Assembly: GCF_013282095.1 (NCBI RefSeq)
Contig: NZ_BLTJ01000004.1
Coordinates: 1 to 64,000, forward strand
Source: Enterocloster alcoholdehydrogenati
GTDB taxonomy: Bacteria > Bacillota > Clostridia > Lachnospirales > Lachnospiraceae
Length of the DNA: 64,000 nt
Direction of reading: 5' to 3'
The translations under genes were made by a program, and so were the position numbers. Of this stretch, positions 32,640-41,897 are shown piece by piece (within the stretch, counting starts at the first letter, position 1; the number at the start of each line of letters is the position of its first letter). The notes under the pieces are model-generated. The model searched no databases. It was not told the DNA's origin and saw only the letters and a program-made list of their open reading frames with translations.

Positions 32640-32712
32640 TGGAGATAATGGGATTCGAACCCACGGCCTCTGCGTTGCGAACGCAGCGCTCTCCCAGCTG
32701 AGCTATATCCCC
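32640..32712 (-). tRNA. tRNA-Ala (anticodon CGC)
   Basis: The minus strand folds as a complete 73-nt cloverleaf without encoded CCA. Acceptor arm GGGGATA pairs with TATCTCC and contains the G3-U70 wobble that identifies alanine tRNAs. The D arm is GCTC AGCTGGGA GAGC, the anticodon stem-loop CTGCG TTCGCAA CGCAG gives CGC, and the T arm contains GTTCGAATC. It reads GCG codons. Confidence 0.96.
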
Positions 32713-32972
32713 ATATGAATGATTATAGCACGATTGAGGAAATTAACAAGAGGAAAGTTCAAAACATTTTAGAGGCTGAAACTGCCTGAAGAAATGAAAA
32801 ATTCCCACAAAAAGGGGGATGGCCCGGGGTACGCTGCTTTCACAGGTACTGCCGGGCCCGCGTCATCTCTGACTGTCTCCACTATACCATGGACGCATAT
32901 AAAAATCAATGGTAGTCAGGGAAACTTAAAAAAACGTAATAAATTTGTAACAGATGGCGCAAGATTCTGCTG

Positions 32973-33146
32973 TTACTGCATCTTGTTTACAAAGGATTCA
33001 CAGTCGGTACATTCCTTCTTGGTAGGGTTCATCTCGTGGGTGCCGATGCGGATGGTGTCAAGGGTGCAGTAGTCCATGGCGTCAGCATGGTGGGTGCAGT
33101 TTTTGATGGTACACTGGATACATTCGTTGGTTTTGTTTGCGTTCAT
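32973..33146 (-). CDS. DUF1540 small cysteine-rich protein
   Basis: A 57-residue protein on the minus strand from the ATG at 33146, with AAGGAGGAA upstream. Cysteines occur as CIQCTIKNCTHH, YCTLDTIRIGTHE and ECTDCESF, the DUF1540 pattern, probably a metal-binding knuckle. Function is unknown; such proteins are common in Clostridia. A perfect hairpin AGAGGGT/ACCCTCT near 33191-33213 lies in its upstream region. The plus-strand gap 32713-32972 shows nothing supportable. Confidence 0.85.
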   Translation of the reverse strand: MNANKTNECIQCTIKNCTHHADAMDYCTLDTIRIGTHEMNPTKKECTDCESFVNKMQ

Positions 33147-33311
33147 GGATGTTCCTCCTTTAATGAAAACGCGCGCCCATATGGGTGCGCAGAGGGTTCA
33201 AATAAGACCCTCTGATCGGTAAGCTGCCTTATAAAGTATCCGCAGGATCCGGGGAAATATACAGGCGCAGAGGAGCATTTGCTCAAATGGGCAAAACTCC
33301 GATAAAACTAT

Positions 33312-33340
33312 TTGAAAAATATGAGCTTTTGTTATATACT
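33312..33340 (+). promoter_or_regulatory. Sigma-A promoter of the SEC-C gene
   Basis: TTGAAA (33312-33317), 17-bp spacer, TATACT (33335-33340), 50 bp upstream of the start codon. Confidence 0.75.
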
Positions 33341-33389
33341 ATAGATTACTATAGGTTTCTATAAAATATACAAAAAGGATGGTTTAACT

Positions 33390-33899
33390 ATGGCATTATT
33401 AGAAACATGGAGAAATCTGGCATATGGTGACGGCCTGGATGATAAAAAGAAAGAAGAACTGTGGTCTGGATATTTCCAGATCGAGAAGGGCATCTATGAG
33501 CAGATCCTTTCCGCTCCTTCTGAGACAGTTACGGGCACGGTAAAGGAACTGGCTGAAAAGTACAACACAGAGATTCTGATCATGACCGGTTTTCTGGATG
33601 GCATCAATGAGAGTTTAAAGGGCTACAAAAACCCCATTGACACAATGGAGGAGGACACAGAGGTAAAGATCGAGATCGATCCTGAGAAACTGTACTATAA
33701 TATGGTAGAGGCAAAGGCCAGCTGGCTTTATGAACTTCCTCAGTGGGACAGTATTCTGCCCGCTGACAAGCGCAAGGAGCTTTACAAGGCGCAGAAGGCT
33801 TCCGGCACCGTGCGCAAGGATAAGAAGATTTTCCCAAATGATCCCTGTCCCTGCGGAAGCGGCAAGAAGTACAAGAAGTGCTGCGGTAAGAACGCTTAA
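33390..33899 (+). CDS. SEC-C motif protein
   Basis: A 169-residue cytoplasmic protein. The C-terminus carries the SEC-C zinc-binding motif [21 protein letters not shown], identical in form to the C-terminal tail of SecA. The N-terminal 140 residues are helical ([34 protein letters not shown]) and match a conserved clostridial family of SEC-C proteins. Its role is unknown; the motif often mediates binding to SecB or ribosomes in SecA, but that cannot be transferred here with confidence. Confidence 0.85.
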   Translation: MALLETWRNLAYGDGLDDKKKEELWSGYFQIEKGIYEQILSAPSETVTGTVKELAEKYNTEILIMTGFLDGINESLKGYKNPIDTMEEDTEVKIEIDPEKLYYNMVEAKASWLYELPQWDSILPADKRKELYKAQKASGTVRKDKKIFPNDPCPCGSGKKYKKCCGKNA

Positions 33900-34041
33900 A
33901 CAATAGAAGGTACGCCGAGCGGACGTTCTATGGCCACGAATAAGCTGCACAGACTGCCTGCCCGGCATTCCCGGACAGGCAGTTGGCGTTACAGGGGCTG
34001 TTGAACCGGTCCCCGGCTGGAATACAGACGGAGAGAAGCAG

Positions 34042-34806
34042 ATGGAAGCATATACAAGCTTTGCACAGGTCTATGACCTGTTTCAGGACAATGTTCCCTA
34101 TGAGGAGTGGGCCGCCTATCTGACGGCGCTGTTAAAGGAATACGGGGCAGAGGACGGCCTGGTGTTGGATCTTGGCTGCGGCACAGGAAGCATGACCCAG
34201 CTGCTGGCAAAGGCGGGCTACGATATGATCGGCGCTGATAATTCAGAGGAGATGCTGGAGATTGCCATGGAAAAACGGGCGGCAGCCGGACTGGATATCC
34301 TTTATCTGCTGCAGGATATGCGGGAGTTTGAACTGTACGGCACTGTCCGCGCTGTGGTCAGTATCTGCGATTCCATGAACTATATCCTGGATCCGGATGA
34401 TCTGGTTCAGGTGTTCCGGCTGGTGAATAATTATCTGGACCCCGGAGGCGTATTTATCTTCGACCTGAATACAGAATATAAATACAGAACGCTTATGGGG
34501 GAAAATACCTTTGCTGAGGATCGGCAGGAGAGCAGTTTCATCTGGCAAAACTATTATGATGAGCAAGAGCGGATCAATGAATATGATCTGACGCTTTTTA
34601 TCCGGGAGGGGGAGCTGTACCGGAAGTTTGAGGAGACCCATTTTCAAAGATGCTATCTGCTGAAGGAGATTAAAGAAGCGGCCCAGGCGGCCGGGCTGGA
34701 ATTTGTCACAGCCTATGACGCATTTACAAGGGATCCGGTAAGGGCGGACAGCGAACGGATCTATGTGGTTCTCAGAGAGCATGGAAAGACAGAGAAAGGA
34801 AGATAA
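34042..34806 (+). CDS. SAM-dependent methyltransferase, class I
   Basis: A 254-residue methyltransferase. Motif I VLDLGCGTGSMTQLLAKAGY (about residues 38-57) binds SAM, followed by GADNSEEML with the acidic loop residue, the DMREFELYG block and FIFDLNTEYKYRTLMGEN. The second half (SFIWQNYYDEQERINEYDLTLFIR) is typical of the YqeM-like small-molecule methyltransferases of Firmicutes. The substrate is unknown. The gap to hslO is 2 bp, so the two form an operon. Confidence 0.88.
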   Translation: MEAYTSFAQVYDLFQDNVPYEEWAAYLTALLKEYGAEDGLVLDLGCGTGSMTQLLAKAGYDMIGADNSEEMLEIAMEKRAAAGLDILYLLQDMREFELYGTVRAVVSICDSMNYILDPDDLVQVFRLVNNYLDPGGVFIFDLNTEYKYRTLMGENTFAEDRQESSFIWQNYYDEQERINEYDLTLFIREGELYRKFEETHFQRCYLLKEIKEAAQAAGLEFVTAYDAFTRDPVRADSERIYVVLREHGKTEKGR

Positions 34807-34808
34807 CG

Positions 34809-35690
34809 ATGGCAGATTATGTAGTAAGAGCGACAGCGGCCGAGGGACAGATCCGGGCCTTTGCGGCTACGACCAGGGATCTGACAGAGGCGGCCAGACA
34901 GGCGCACAACACAAGCCCTGTAGCGACAGCGGCACTGGGACGGCTGATGACAGCGGCTGTTATGATGGGATATGATATGAAGGGAGATGCGGATATTCTG
35001 ACCGTAAAAATCCAGGGGGACGGCCCTATCGGCGGTCTCGTGGTGACGGCAGATGCCCATGGCGGCGTGAAGGGCTACGCTTTTCACCCGGAGGTCATGC
35101 TTCCTCCCAATGACAAGGGAAAGCTGGATGTAGGCGGCGCGCTGGGAGTCGGCGTTTTAAGCGTCATTAAAGACATTGGCTTAAAGGATCCTTATGTGGG
35201 ACAGACGATCCTTGTGACGGGAGAGATCGCAGAGGATCTTACCTATTATTATGCAACCTCAGAGCAGACCCCATCTTCCGTGGCTTTGGGCGTTCTGATG
35301 AATAAGAACAATACGGTTCGTCAGGCCGGCGGTTTTATCATTCAGCTGATGCCGGGCGCTTCGGAGGCAGTAATCGATGCTTTGGAGAGCAGGATTAAGG
35401 AGATCCATTCCATCACCACACTTATGGATGTGGGGAATACGCCGGAGATGATCCTTGAACAGATCCTGGGTGATATGGGGCTTGAAATCAACGACAGGCT
35501 GCCGGCACGTTTTTACTGCAACTGCACCAAGGACAGAGTGGCAAAGGCGCTGATCAGCGTGGGGAAAAAGGATATTCAGGAAATGATCGACGACGGTAAG
35601 CCTATTGAGGTGAACTGCCATTTCTGCAACAGGAATTATACCTTTGATGTGGAAGAATTAAAGGAAATCCTGGAGCTGGCCAGAGCATAG
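34809..35690 (+). CDS. hslO: Hsp33 redox-regulated chaperone
   Basis: A 293-residue holdase that is activated by oxidation and unfolding. The start VRATAAEGQIRAFAATTRDL is conserved, and the zinc-binding Cys-x-Cys (C237, C239 in FYCNCTKDR) and Cys-x-x-Cys (C270, C273 in VNCHFCNR) are all present. Zn-bound reduced Hsp33 is inactive; disulfide formation releases zinc and switches the chaperone on. A terminator follows after 40 bp. Confidence 0.96.
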   Translation: MADYVVRATAAEGQIRAFAATTRDLTEAARQAHNTSPVATAALGRLMTAAVMMGYDMKGDADILTVKIQGDGPIGGLVVTADAHGGVKGYAFHPEVMLPPNDKGKLDVGGALGVGVLSVIKDIGLKDPYVGQTILVTGEIAEDLTYYYATSEQTPSSVALGVLMNKNNTVRQAGGFIIQLMPGASEAVIDALESRIKEIHSITTLMDVGNTPEMILEQILGDMGLEINDRLPARFYCNCTKDRVAKALISVGKKDIQEMIDDGKPIEVNCHFCNRNYTFDVEELKEILELARA

Positions 35691-35730
35691 AGATGGGCGT
35701 ATGCCTGTAGGGCAGTTTCCAGAATACAAC

Positions 35731-35763
35731 AAGAGCCGGTCTTTCGACTGGCTCTTATCTTTA
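35731..35763 (+). terminator. Intrinsic terminator after hslO
   Basis: AAGAGCCGGTC (35731-35741) pairs with GACTGGCTCTT (35746-35756, one G-T pair) around a 4-nt loop, followed by ATCTTTAAT. Confidence 0.8.
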
Positions 35764-35847
35764 ATCATTTGAAATTCAGATATAACTTACTTCAACTTTC
35801 TATCTAACCGATATATGTTTGAAAAAGGTACACTGTTTGTTCATTGA

Positions 35848-36045
35848 TTATAATTTGGTTACGTTGGTAGCCTGAGGACCCTTAGCTCCGTTTACTACGT
35901 CGAACTCAACCTCTGCGCCCTCGTCTAAGGACTTGAAGCCTTCCATGTTCAGACCAGAGTAGTGAACGAATACATCGTTGCCCTGCTCGTCAGAGATGAA
36001 GCCGTAACCCTTCTGGTTGTTGAACCACTTAACTGTACCTTTCAT
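35848..36045 (-). CDS. Cold-shock protein, CspA family
   Basis: A 65-residue single-domain OB-fold protein on the minus strand: [29 protein letters not shown] and a closing GPQATNV. Both RNA-binding motifs are present (KGYGFI and VFVHY). GGAGGTA lies seven bases before the ATG at 36045. It binds single-stranded RNA and DNA and prevents secondary structure. The A-rich leader upstream is compatible with cold-regulated mRNA, which is not proven. Confidence 0.96.
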   Translation of the reverse strand: MKGTVKWFNNQKGYGFISDEQGNDVFVHYSGLNMEGFKSLDEGAEVEFDVVNGAKGPQATNVTKL

Positions 36046-36201
36046 TATGATACCTCCAAAAAAATAAAAAAAATGTTGAGCTGCAAGTAATTTCGCAACT
36101 TCCATTAGAATATCACAGATCTTTCCAGGTGTCAAACATTTTGTGTATAAACTGCGGCCCGATTTTCCTGTATTTTCGGGCTTTTATGAAAAGGAGAATC
36201 T

Positions 36202-36747
36202 ATGAAACTGATCAATATATGGAACCATTTTAAAACCATTACAACCCACCGGATCCTGGTGTGCAGACACTGCTTTCGGATCGGACTTTACCGCCAGGGG
36301 CTGATGCATGATTTGTCAAAATACAGTCCGGAGGAATTCTGGACCGGCGTGCGCTACTATCAGGGTGACCGCAGCCCTAATGCGGCAGAGCGGGAGATGC
36401 TTGGATATTCCAAGGCATGGCTCCACCACAAAGGGCGCAATAAGCATCATTACGAATACTGGATTGACATTTCCGTACATAAGGAAGAAGGGCTGGTGGG
36501 GAATAAGATGCCGCTGCGGTATGTGGCTGAGATGATCTGTGACCGGATCGCGGCCTGCGAGGTGTATAAAGGAAAAAATTATACCAGCGCCGCGCCTCTG
36601 GAATATTATGAATTTACAAAGAAATACATAACCATACATCCAGAAACGAGGGCGCTGCTTGAGAAACTTTTGATTATGCTAAAGGAAGAGGGGGAGGAAA
36701 AAGCCTTCCGGTATCTCAAAGGGCTTTTAAAACAGGGGGATTATTAA
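36202..36747 (+). CDS. DUF5662 family protein
   Basis: A 181-residue protein of the DUF5662 family: FKTITTHRILVCRHCFRIGLYRQGLMHDLSKYSPEEFW at the start, then AWLHHKGRNKHHYEYWIDI and a helical C-terminus. The HD-type histidine/aspartate clusters (MHDLSKY and HHKGRNKHHYEYW) suggest a metal-dependent phosphohydrolase fold. No substrate is known. It is divergent from the cold-shock gene and convergent with the MATE gene. Confidence 0.8.
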   Translation: MKLINIWNHFKTITTHRILVCRHCFRIGLYRQGLMHDLSKYSPEEFWTGVRYYQGDRSPNAAEREMLGYSKAWLHHKGRNKHHYEYWIDISVHKEEGLVGNKMPLRYVAEMICDRIAACEVYKGKNYTSAAPLEYYEFTKKYITIHPETRALLEKLLIMLKEEGEEKAFRYLKGLLKQGDY

Positions 36748-36769
36748 CCGGGCGCGTCTGCGGCGCTTC

Positions 36770-38164
36770 TTATATGCTGTATTGTTTTCGGATCTGCCGC
36801 ACGGTGATCCAGCCTACTGCGACAGCTAGAATGCCGGTAGCAATATTGCTTACTGCCATGACGATACCGGCACTGATGTCTCCCAGATCCGTAAAGTTCT
36901 GTAAGGCCCAGAGCACCGGAACCCGGAAGATGAAAACGCGGCTGAAGTTGATCATCAGGGAGATCCGTGTCTTTCCAAAGCCATAGAGCAGGGCCATAAC
37001 GGAGGCGTTGATGCCAAGGGGGATTGCTCCCAGAGCCTCCATTTTATAGATGGTGCAGATCATTTTCTGAAATTCCGGGTCTCCCCCTGCAAAAAGGCTG
37101 CTGATAGGCTCCAGAAAGATCAGAGTCAGGCTCATAAGCGCTGCGCCCATGGCGATACAGATGATGAGGATACAGCGAAATGCCTCCAGGGCCCGTTTGG
37201 GAAGGCCGGCCCCCAGACTCTGGCTGATGATAGCGGAGCCGCCTTCCTGAAAGCCGTTTTGGGGATTGGTGGTAATGCCGCCCAGGTTATTGGAGATTCC
37301 AAGGGCTCCTACTGTTAAAGGACTGTATACAGTACACATGGAGTTGACCACTACCTTTCCGAAGGAGAATGCCATCTTCTCAATGATTACAGGCACGGAT
37401 AGGAGGATCATAGGCCGCACCACCCGCCGCTTTAAGGAAATACTCCTGACAGCAAAGGAAAATGCGTTTCCTTTTTGGCTCAAATGATAGATGGCGGCGG
37501 CAAACATAAGGCACTGGGATATAATGGTCGCTGCGGCGATCATATTGATGCCGCTGTGGAACCCGTATACAAAAAGCGCCGTCAGACTCAGCTTCACCAG
37601 GATTACGCCCATATTCAGATGGAGAATCCGCCTGGAATTTCCTCTGGCCCGCTCAATGGCTATGTAGACGCTGTTAAAGAAGTTCAGCACGGTACCGATG
37701 AGATCCAGGATAAAGTAGGTGGTTCCTTCTGCGATAAATTCCTCCGGCGTTTTGGCAAAGCGCAGAAACTGGGGTGCGAAGGGAATCAGGATCAGCAGGA
37801 GTCCGCCCCCAAGGATCCCACAGAGGGCAAAAAGGGTGCTGACCCTTCGCTTGACCAGTTTAAAATCTCCGGCTCCGTAGGCTTCGCTCACCTTGATGCT
37901 GGCTCCTACGGCCAGTCCGCCTCCAAGTGCGGAAAGCATCAGGTTGATCTGGGAAAGATAGGCCACAGAGGAAACGGAGGATGCTCCGATATAGGAGGCC
38001 ATCATGGAATCAAATATCTTAAAAAGCTGGTTCAGGCTCTGATAGAGAGCCAGAGGGGTACATACATAAAATACCACCTTCCACATATTGCCCTCCCGCA
38101 CAAAGGCCCGGAAAGCCCGGTCTTTTTCGGTCAGATCAGCGGAAGGTTCACTGTTTGCTGGCAT
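36770..38164 (-). CDS. MATE family efflux transporter
   Basis: About 464 residues on the minus strand, starting at the ATG at 38164 behind AGGAAAGGAAAC (the frame is open ten codons further). Twelve membrane helices are expected in two MatE halves, for example LSALGGGLAVGASIKVSEAYG in the first and FQEGGSAIISQSLGAG in the second. MATE proteins export cationic drugs or metabolites with Na+ or H+ antiport. Substrate unknown. It is the last of a minus-strand run with the two genes to its right. Confidence 0.9.
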   Translation of the reverse strand: MPANSEPSADLTEKDRAFRAFVREGNMWKVVFYVCTPLALYQSLNQLFKIFDSMMASYIGASSVSSVAYLSQINLMLSALGGGLAVGASIKVSEAYGAGDFKLVKRRVSTLFALCGILGGGLLLILIPFAPQFLRFAKTPEEFIAEGTTYFILDLIGTVLNFFNSVYIAIERARGNSRRILHLNMGVILVKLSLTALFVYGFHSGINMIAAATIISQCLMFAAAIYHLSQKGNAFSFAVRSISLKRRVVRPMILLSVPVIIEKMAFSFGKVVVNSMCTVYSPLTVGALGISNNLGGITTNPQNGFQEGGSAIISQSLGAGLPKRALEAFRCILIICIAMGAALMSLTLIFLEPISSLFAGGDPEFQKMICTIYKMEALGAIPLGINASVMALLYGFGKTRISLMINFSRVFIFRVPVLWALQNFTDLGDISAGIVMAVSNIATGILAVAVGWITVRQIRKQYSI

Positions 38165-38196
38165 GGCTGTTTCCTTTCCTGGTGGGTTCCACATTA

Positions 38197-38616
38197 TTAA
38201 AGCAGCTCTTCTTCAATGATAGCCACGGCGTCACGGATACAGTCAGGACAGGCCCGCAGCACATTTCCGGTATCGACTCCCTTTAATTCCCGGCAGACAA
38301 CACTTGAATTTTTTTCCTTAAAGGCCTGGATACAGGCTCTTGCTTTCTTATAGGTAGCGCCCTTGGAGTCAGGCTTCTCTAAATTGGCAGTGCTGGTGAG
38401 AAGGCCGGAGAGAACCGCTGCGGCAGAGATGGCTCCGCAGGTGCCGTCCATTCCTCCCATTCCAAGGCCCAGCCCTTCAGTAATCTTAAAGAGGGTTTCC
38501 GGATCTGCGTTACATTGATCTGCAAAGGCAAAGATCACGGACTGTGCGCAGTTGTAGCCCTTGTTGTGGAAGGCGATGGCCTGTTCCGCTCTTGTCAGTT
38601 TATGGTTGTCAGTCAT
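38197..38616 (-). CDS. C_GCAxxG_C_C family protein
   Basis: A 139-residue protein with the family cysteine pattern: the first Cys in KGYNCAQSVIFAFADQ, GLGMGGMDGTCGAISAA for the GCAxxG block, then VCRELKG and ACPDCIRDA. These proteins are thought to carry a redox-active or metal site and often neighbour redox enzymes; the biochemical role is not settled. It lies 32 bp upstream of the MATE gene in the same orientation. Confidence 0.88.
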   Translation of the reverse strand: MTDNHKLTRAEQAIAFHNKGYNCAQSVIFAFADQCNADPETLFKITEGLGLGMGGMDGTCGAISAAAVLSGLLTSTANLEKPDSKGATYKKARACIQAFKEKNSSVVCRELKGVDTGNVLRACPDCIRDAVAIIEEELL

Positions 38617-38691
38617 GGTAAATAGTCTCCTTTCAGTGTCCGGCGCGCTGCCGCCGGCAGATATCGTTTGGTTTCCCTAAAAGAGGGATGC

Positions 38692-39435
38692 TTATGAATG
38701 ATGTTTTTGAAAATAGTACAGTTTCTTGCTGATCAGGTGGCAAATCCCTCCTCCCAGGATCATGGAAAGCAGATACAGGATATTCCCGGTTCCCACACCC
38801 AGAGTCAGAGCGATCTGGTGAAAGACAATCTGGCTGTTGGGATAGTAGAGACTTAAATAAAACATATCCGCATCCCCATAAGGATGAGACAAAAGATTGA
38901 CCGCAGTTGCGAGGGCAGCACAGAACAGAAAGAGAGGGATGGTTCTCAGAAAAGAACGTATATCCTTTCCGCTTTCTGTCTGAAAAGCGCAGGAAAGTCC
39001 CATAAAGATCAGGATAAAGTGCCACAAAAACCCGTGAATCGTCATCAGCCAGTAAGGGTGCATCAGTCCGCTGGGTTCAAGGAGAGCCATGATCCCGCCC
39101 AAAAGGCCGTAGTCCTGGATAAAGACCGTAAAAACAGAGCGGAGCCTGGGGACAGAGTTGGCAGCGGGAAGAAGAAGTCCCAGGTACATGGGAACGCTGC
39201 ACAGCTGAAACGGAAAATACCACCAGTCATAGGTATGGTTATTTTCCACAAAATATAAAAAACCCTGCTTGAATCCCTCGCATACGGCCAACACCAGTCC
39301 GCAGAGAAACAGCAGGCGGGAAAGGCCGGGACTTTTTTGGGGCCGGGAAAGTAACGCCGAGAGCCAGACGGCAGCCCCTGCACCGGCTGCCGTAAAAAGC
39401 AGATGGAAAGGGCCGTAGGGCCTGGGCGGCGTCAT
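38692..39435 (-). CDS. YwaF/TIGR02206 family integral membrane protein
   Basis: A 247-residue protein with about seven membrane helices: FHLLFTAAGAGAAVWLSALL, LLFLCGLVLAVCEGFKQGF, WWYFPFQLCSVPMYLGLLLP, and others. The FQLCSVPMY and HGFLWH motifs are typical of the TIGR02206/TMEM164-like family. Function is unknown; a lipid-related role has been suggested for eukaryotic relatives. It is transcribed leftwards, upstream of the C_GCAxxG_C_C gene. The gap 39436-39732 shows no further gene that I can support. Confidence 0.85.
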   Translation of the reverse strand: MTPPRPYGPFHLLFTAAGAGAAVWLSALLSRPQKSPGLSRLLFLCGLVLAVCEGFKQGFLYFVENNHTYDWWYFPFQLCSVPMYLGLLLPAANSVPRLRSVFTVFIQDYGLLGGIMALLEPSGLMHPYWLMTIHGFLWHFILIFMGLSCAFQTESGKDIRSFLRTIPLFLFCAALATAVNLLSHPYGDADMFYLSLYYPNSQIVFHQIALTLGVGTGNILYLLSMILGGGICHLISKKLYYFQKHHS

Positions 39436-39732
39436 GGTCCAGGCCGCTGCCTGAAAAAATGATTCCAGCGTAAAAACACCTCCTGTGTCGGATGAAACTC
39501 CAGAATCGGAAATGCTTCATAAACCTGTATGCCTATACAAGGCACGGCTATGATTATAACTCACTTGGACAGGGAAGGCAACCAGGTTTGTACACAAATA
39601 AGAACAGTGTATACAGTCTGGGCTAAGGGCAGGTATGTATAGAACGGCGGGATTCGGGGAAAATAAAAGCATCCGCAGATGCCTAAAATTCTGCGACAGA
39701 AACCGCCGCACAGCGTATCAGGAGGAAAAACA

Positions 39733-40161
39733 ATGGCAGGATGGATTACGGCTCTTTTATCAGGAGCCCTTATGAGTGTACAGGGCGTATTTAACACAGC
39801 AGTTACCAAGCAGACCAGCGTATGGGTAGCCGCCGGCTGGGTTCAGGCCACGGCTCTTGTTACCTGTCTGGCCGTGTGGTTTTTTACAGGCCGTCCGCCT
39901 ATATCGGGCCTTATGGATGTGACGCCAAGGTATGTACTGGCAGGAGGGGTGATCGGCGCTCTGATCACGTACACGGTGATCCGAAGCATGGCGGCTCTGG
40001 GACCGGCAAAAACGGCACTGCTGATCGTGGTGGCGCAGATCATTACGGCGTATCTCATTGAGCTTTTCGGCCTCTTCGGTGTAGAGAGAGCACCCTTTGC
40101 CTGGCACAAGCTGTTGGGAGCGGCGGCTGCTATTGTGGGAATTGTGATCTTTCAACGGTAG
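39733..40161 (+). CDS. DMT transporter, YdcZ (DUF606) type
   Basis: A 142-residue protein from ATG 39733 behind AGGAGGAAAACA. Four to five membrane helices are visible: AGWITALLSGALMSVQGVFN, QATALVTCLAVWFFTG, YVLAGGVIGALITYTVIRSM and LLGAAAAIVGIVIF. YdcZ proteins are half-size members of the drug/metabolite transporter superfamily and must oligomerise. Substrate is unknown. Confidence 0.85.
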   Translation: MAGWITALLSGALMSVQGVFNTAVTKQTSVWVAAGWVQATALVTCLAVWFFTGRPPISGLMDVTPRYVLAGGVIGALITYTVIRSMAALGPAKTALLIVVAQIITAYLIELFGLFGVERAPFAWHKLLGAAAAIVGIVIFQR

Positions 40162-40199
40162 GAATCGTTAAAAACCAACGAAAATGTGAGAAATTACGC

Positions 40200-40228
40200 T
40201 TGTATTTAAATCGGCTTTCCGATAGAAT
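40200..40228 (+). promoter_or_regulatory. Sigma-A promoter upstream of the ComEA-like gene
   Basis: TTGTAT (40200-40205), 17-bp spacer, TAGAAT (40223-40228). A short G+C-rich inverted segment GGCATCCC/GGGATGTC lies between it and the start codon. Confidence 0.6.
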
Positions 40229-40276
40229 AGAGACAGCAGGCCAGAACGGCATCCCGGATACAGGAGGGATGTCGTT

Positions 40277-41077
40277 TTGAAACATTTAAAACTACAGAAA
40301 ATGGAATGGTTCAGAGAGTGGAAGCATACAAAAACGCTTCTGCTTCTTTTCACTATGCTGGCAGGAGGCGTTTTTTACAGTTGTTCACCGAGAGCATCGG
40401 AGAATGCAGTTCGGGTGGAACAGGCGGCAGAGAGCGTTTCAGAGCCGGTTCAGGAAGGCAGTACGGCCAGTGAGGCAGAGTCTTCGGCGGATACCGGGGA
40501 TGATTTGGGTGAGAATATGGCGTTTGCTGCCGCAGAGAGCGGGGCGGGAGAGAAAGAGACAGATCTGGCAGAGGCTGCGGCTCAGGTTTCTGTTACTCTT
40601 ATATGGGTTCATGTATGCGGTCAGGTAGCTTCTCCCGGCGTCTATTCCCTGGAAGAAGGGAGTCGGATCTACCAGGCGCTGGAAGCAGCAGGAGGAACCC
40701 TGGAAGAGGGAGACAGCAGCGTTCTCAATCTGGCAATGCCCCTTTCTGACGGGATGCGCATTGAAGTGCCAGGGAGAGAGGATGCAGCGGCCTTAAAAGC
40801 AGCGGGGATGCTGTCAGACCAGTCGTTTATTACCCCAGGTGTTTCTGAAAACAGCGCCGTTTATGGGGCATCCCTGGCTACAGGCAGAAAGGTGAACCTT
40901 AACCAGGCCAGTGCGGAAGAACTGATGACGCTTACGGGAATCGGCAGTTCCCGTGCGGAAGCTATTATCCGCTACCGCCAGGAGGTAGGGCCGTTCCGTT
41001 CCATTGAAGATGTGATGAATGTGTCTGGAATCAAGGAAAGCGCATTTGAGAAGATCCGAAAGGATATCACCGTATAG
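40277..41077 (+). CDS. ComEA-like protein with SLBB and helix-hairpin-helix domains
   Basis: A 266-residue membrane-anchored protein read from TTG 40277 after AGGAGG; ATG 40301 is an alternative. A hydrophobic segment (LLLLFTMLAGGVFYSC) may be a lipoprotein or membrane anchor. After an acidic Ala/Glu/Ser linker comes the SLBB domain (IWVHVCGQVASPGVYSLEEGSRIYQALEAAGG) and then two helix-hairpin-helix motifs (KVNLNQASAEELMTLTGIGSSRAEAIIRYR, GPFRSIEDVMNVSGIKESAFEKIR). ComEA binds double-stranded DNA outside the membrane during transformation. No other competence gene is nearby. Confidence 0.9.
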   Translation: MKHLKLQKMEWFREWKHTKTLLLLFTMLAGGVFYSCSPRASENAVRVEQAAESVSEPVQEGSTASEAESSADTGDDLGENMAFAAAESGAGEKETDLAEAAAQVSVTLIWVHVCGQVASPGVYSLEEGSRIYQALEAAGGTLEEGDSSVLNLAMPLSDGMRIEVPGREDAAALKAAGMLSDQSFITPGVSENSAVYGASLATGRKVNLNQASAEELMTLTGIGSSRAEAIIRYRQEVGPFRSIEDVMNVSGIKESAFEKIRKDITV

Positions 41078-41112
41078 AAATATAAATAGACAGACAAAAA
41101 GGGGAATAGAAT

Positions 41113-41832
41113 ATGGCTCGGGTATTGGTAGTTGATGACGAAAAACTGATTGTAAAAGGGATCCGGTTCAGTTTGGAACAGGACGGCTTTGAGGTGGACT
41201 GCGCTTATGACGGCGAGGAAGCCATTGAACTGGCAAAAAAGACAGAATATGATATTGTGCTTTTGGATGTGATGCTTCCCAAGCATGACGGGTTTGAGGT
41301 ATGCCGGGCCATCCGTGAATTTTCGGATATGCCTGTGATCATGCTTACGGCCAAGGGCGGGGATATGGATAAGATTCTGGGATTGGAATACGGAGCCGAT
41401 GATTATATCAGCAAACCCTTTAACATTTTAGAGGTCAAGGCCAGGATTCGGGCCATCATCCGGCGCAGTTTGAAGGCAAAGCGCCAGAAAAAGGAAGAGC
41501 CGTCCAGCGCCTACATCGGATCCGGCGATCTTAAAATTGATACAGAGGGGCGCAGAGTATTTATCGGTGAAAGGGAGATCAATCTGACGGCCAAGGAGTT
41601 CGATCTTTTAGAACTTCTGGTGCGCAATCCCAACAAGGTTTACAGCAGGGAGGCGCTTTTAAATTATGTGTGGGGAAACCGGGCTATGGACAGCGGGGAC
41701 GTCCGCACGGTAGACGTCCATGTGCGCCGCTTAAGGGAGAAGATCGAGCCATGTCCCAGCGATCCCAAATATGTACATACTAAATGGGGAGTGGGATATT
41801 ATTTCAGCGTGTCCGGCAGAAAACGGATGTAG
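41113..41832 (+). CDS. OmpR/PhoB-type response regulator without an adjacent kinase
   Basis: A 239-residue regulator. The receiver has the acidic pair D8-D9, the phosphoacceptor D52 (YDIVLLDVMLPKHDG), and the Lys in ADDYISKPFN. The C-terminal winged helix has INLTAKEFDLLELLVRNPNKVYSREALLNYVWG and RTVDVHVRRLREKIEP. The sensor kinase that normally sits downstream is absent; a GNAT gene follows. Targets are unknown. Confidence 0.93.
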   Translation: MARVLVVDDEKLIVKGIRFSLEQDGFEVDCAYDGEEAIELAKKTEYDIVLLDVMLPKHDGFEVCRAIREFSDMPVIMLTAKGGDMDKILGLEYGADDYISKPFNILEVKARIRAIIRRSLKAKRQKKEEPSSAYIGSGDLKIDTEGRRVFIGEREINLTAKEFDLLELLVRNPNKVYSREALLNYVWGNRAMDSGDVRTVDVHVRRLREKIEPCPSDPKYVHTKWGVGYYFSVSGRKRM

Positions 41833-41897
41833 GATCTGGGGACGGATTGAAAAAGCAGGATAGCCCGGAACAAACGGAAGAAAAGGAAAGAGGATAC

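Noticed and set aside
32794-33072. 92-codon plus-strand frame opposite the DUF1540 gene
   Set aside because: No ribosome-binding site and no family; the minus-strand DUF1540 gene with AAGGAGG explains this region.
37475-38200. 241-codon plus-strand frame opposite the MATE gene
   Set aside because: No membrane pattern, family motif or ribosome-binding site; a shadow of the MATE coding strand.
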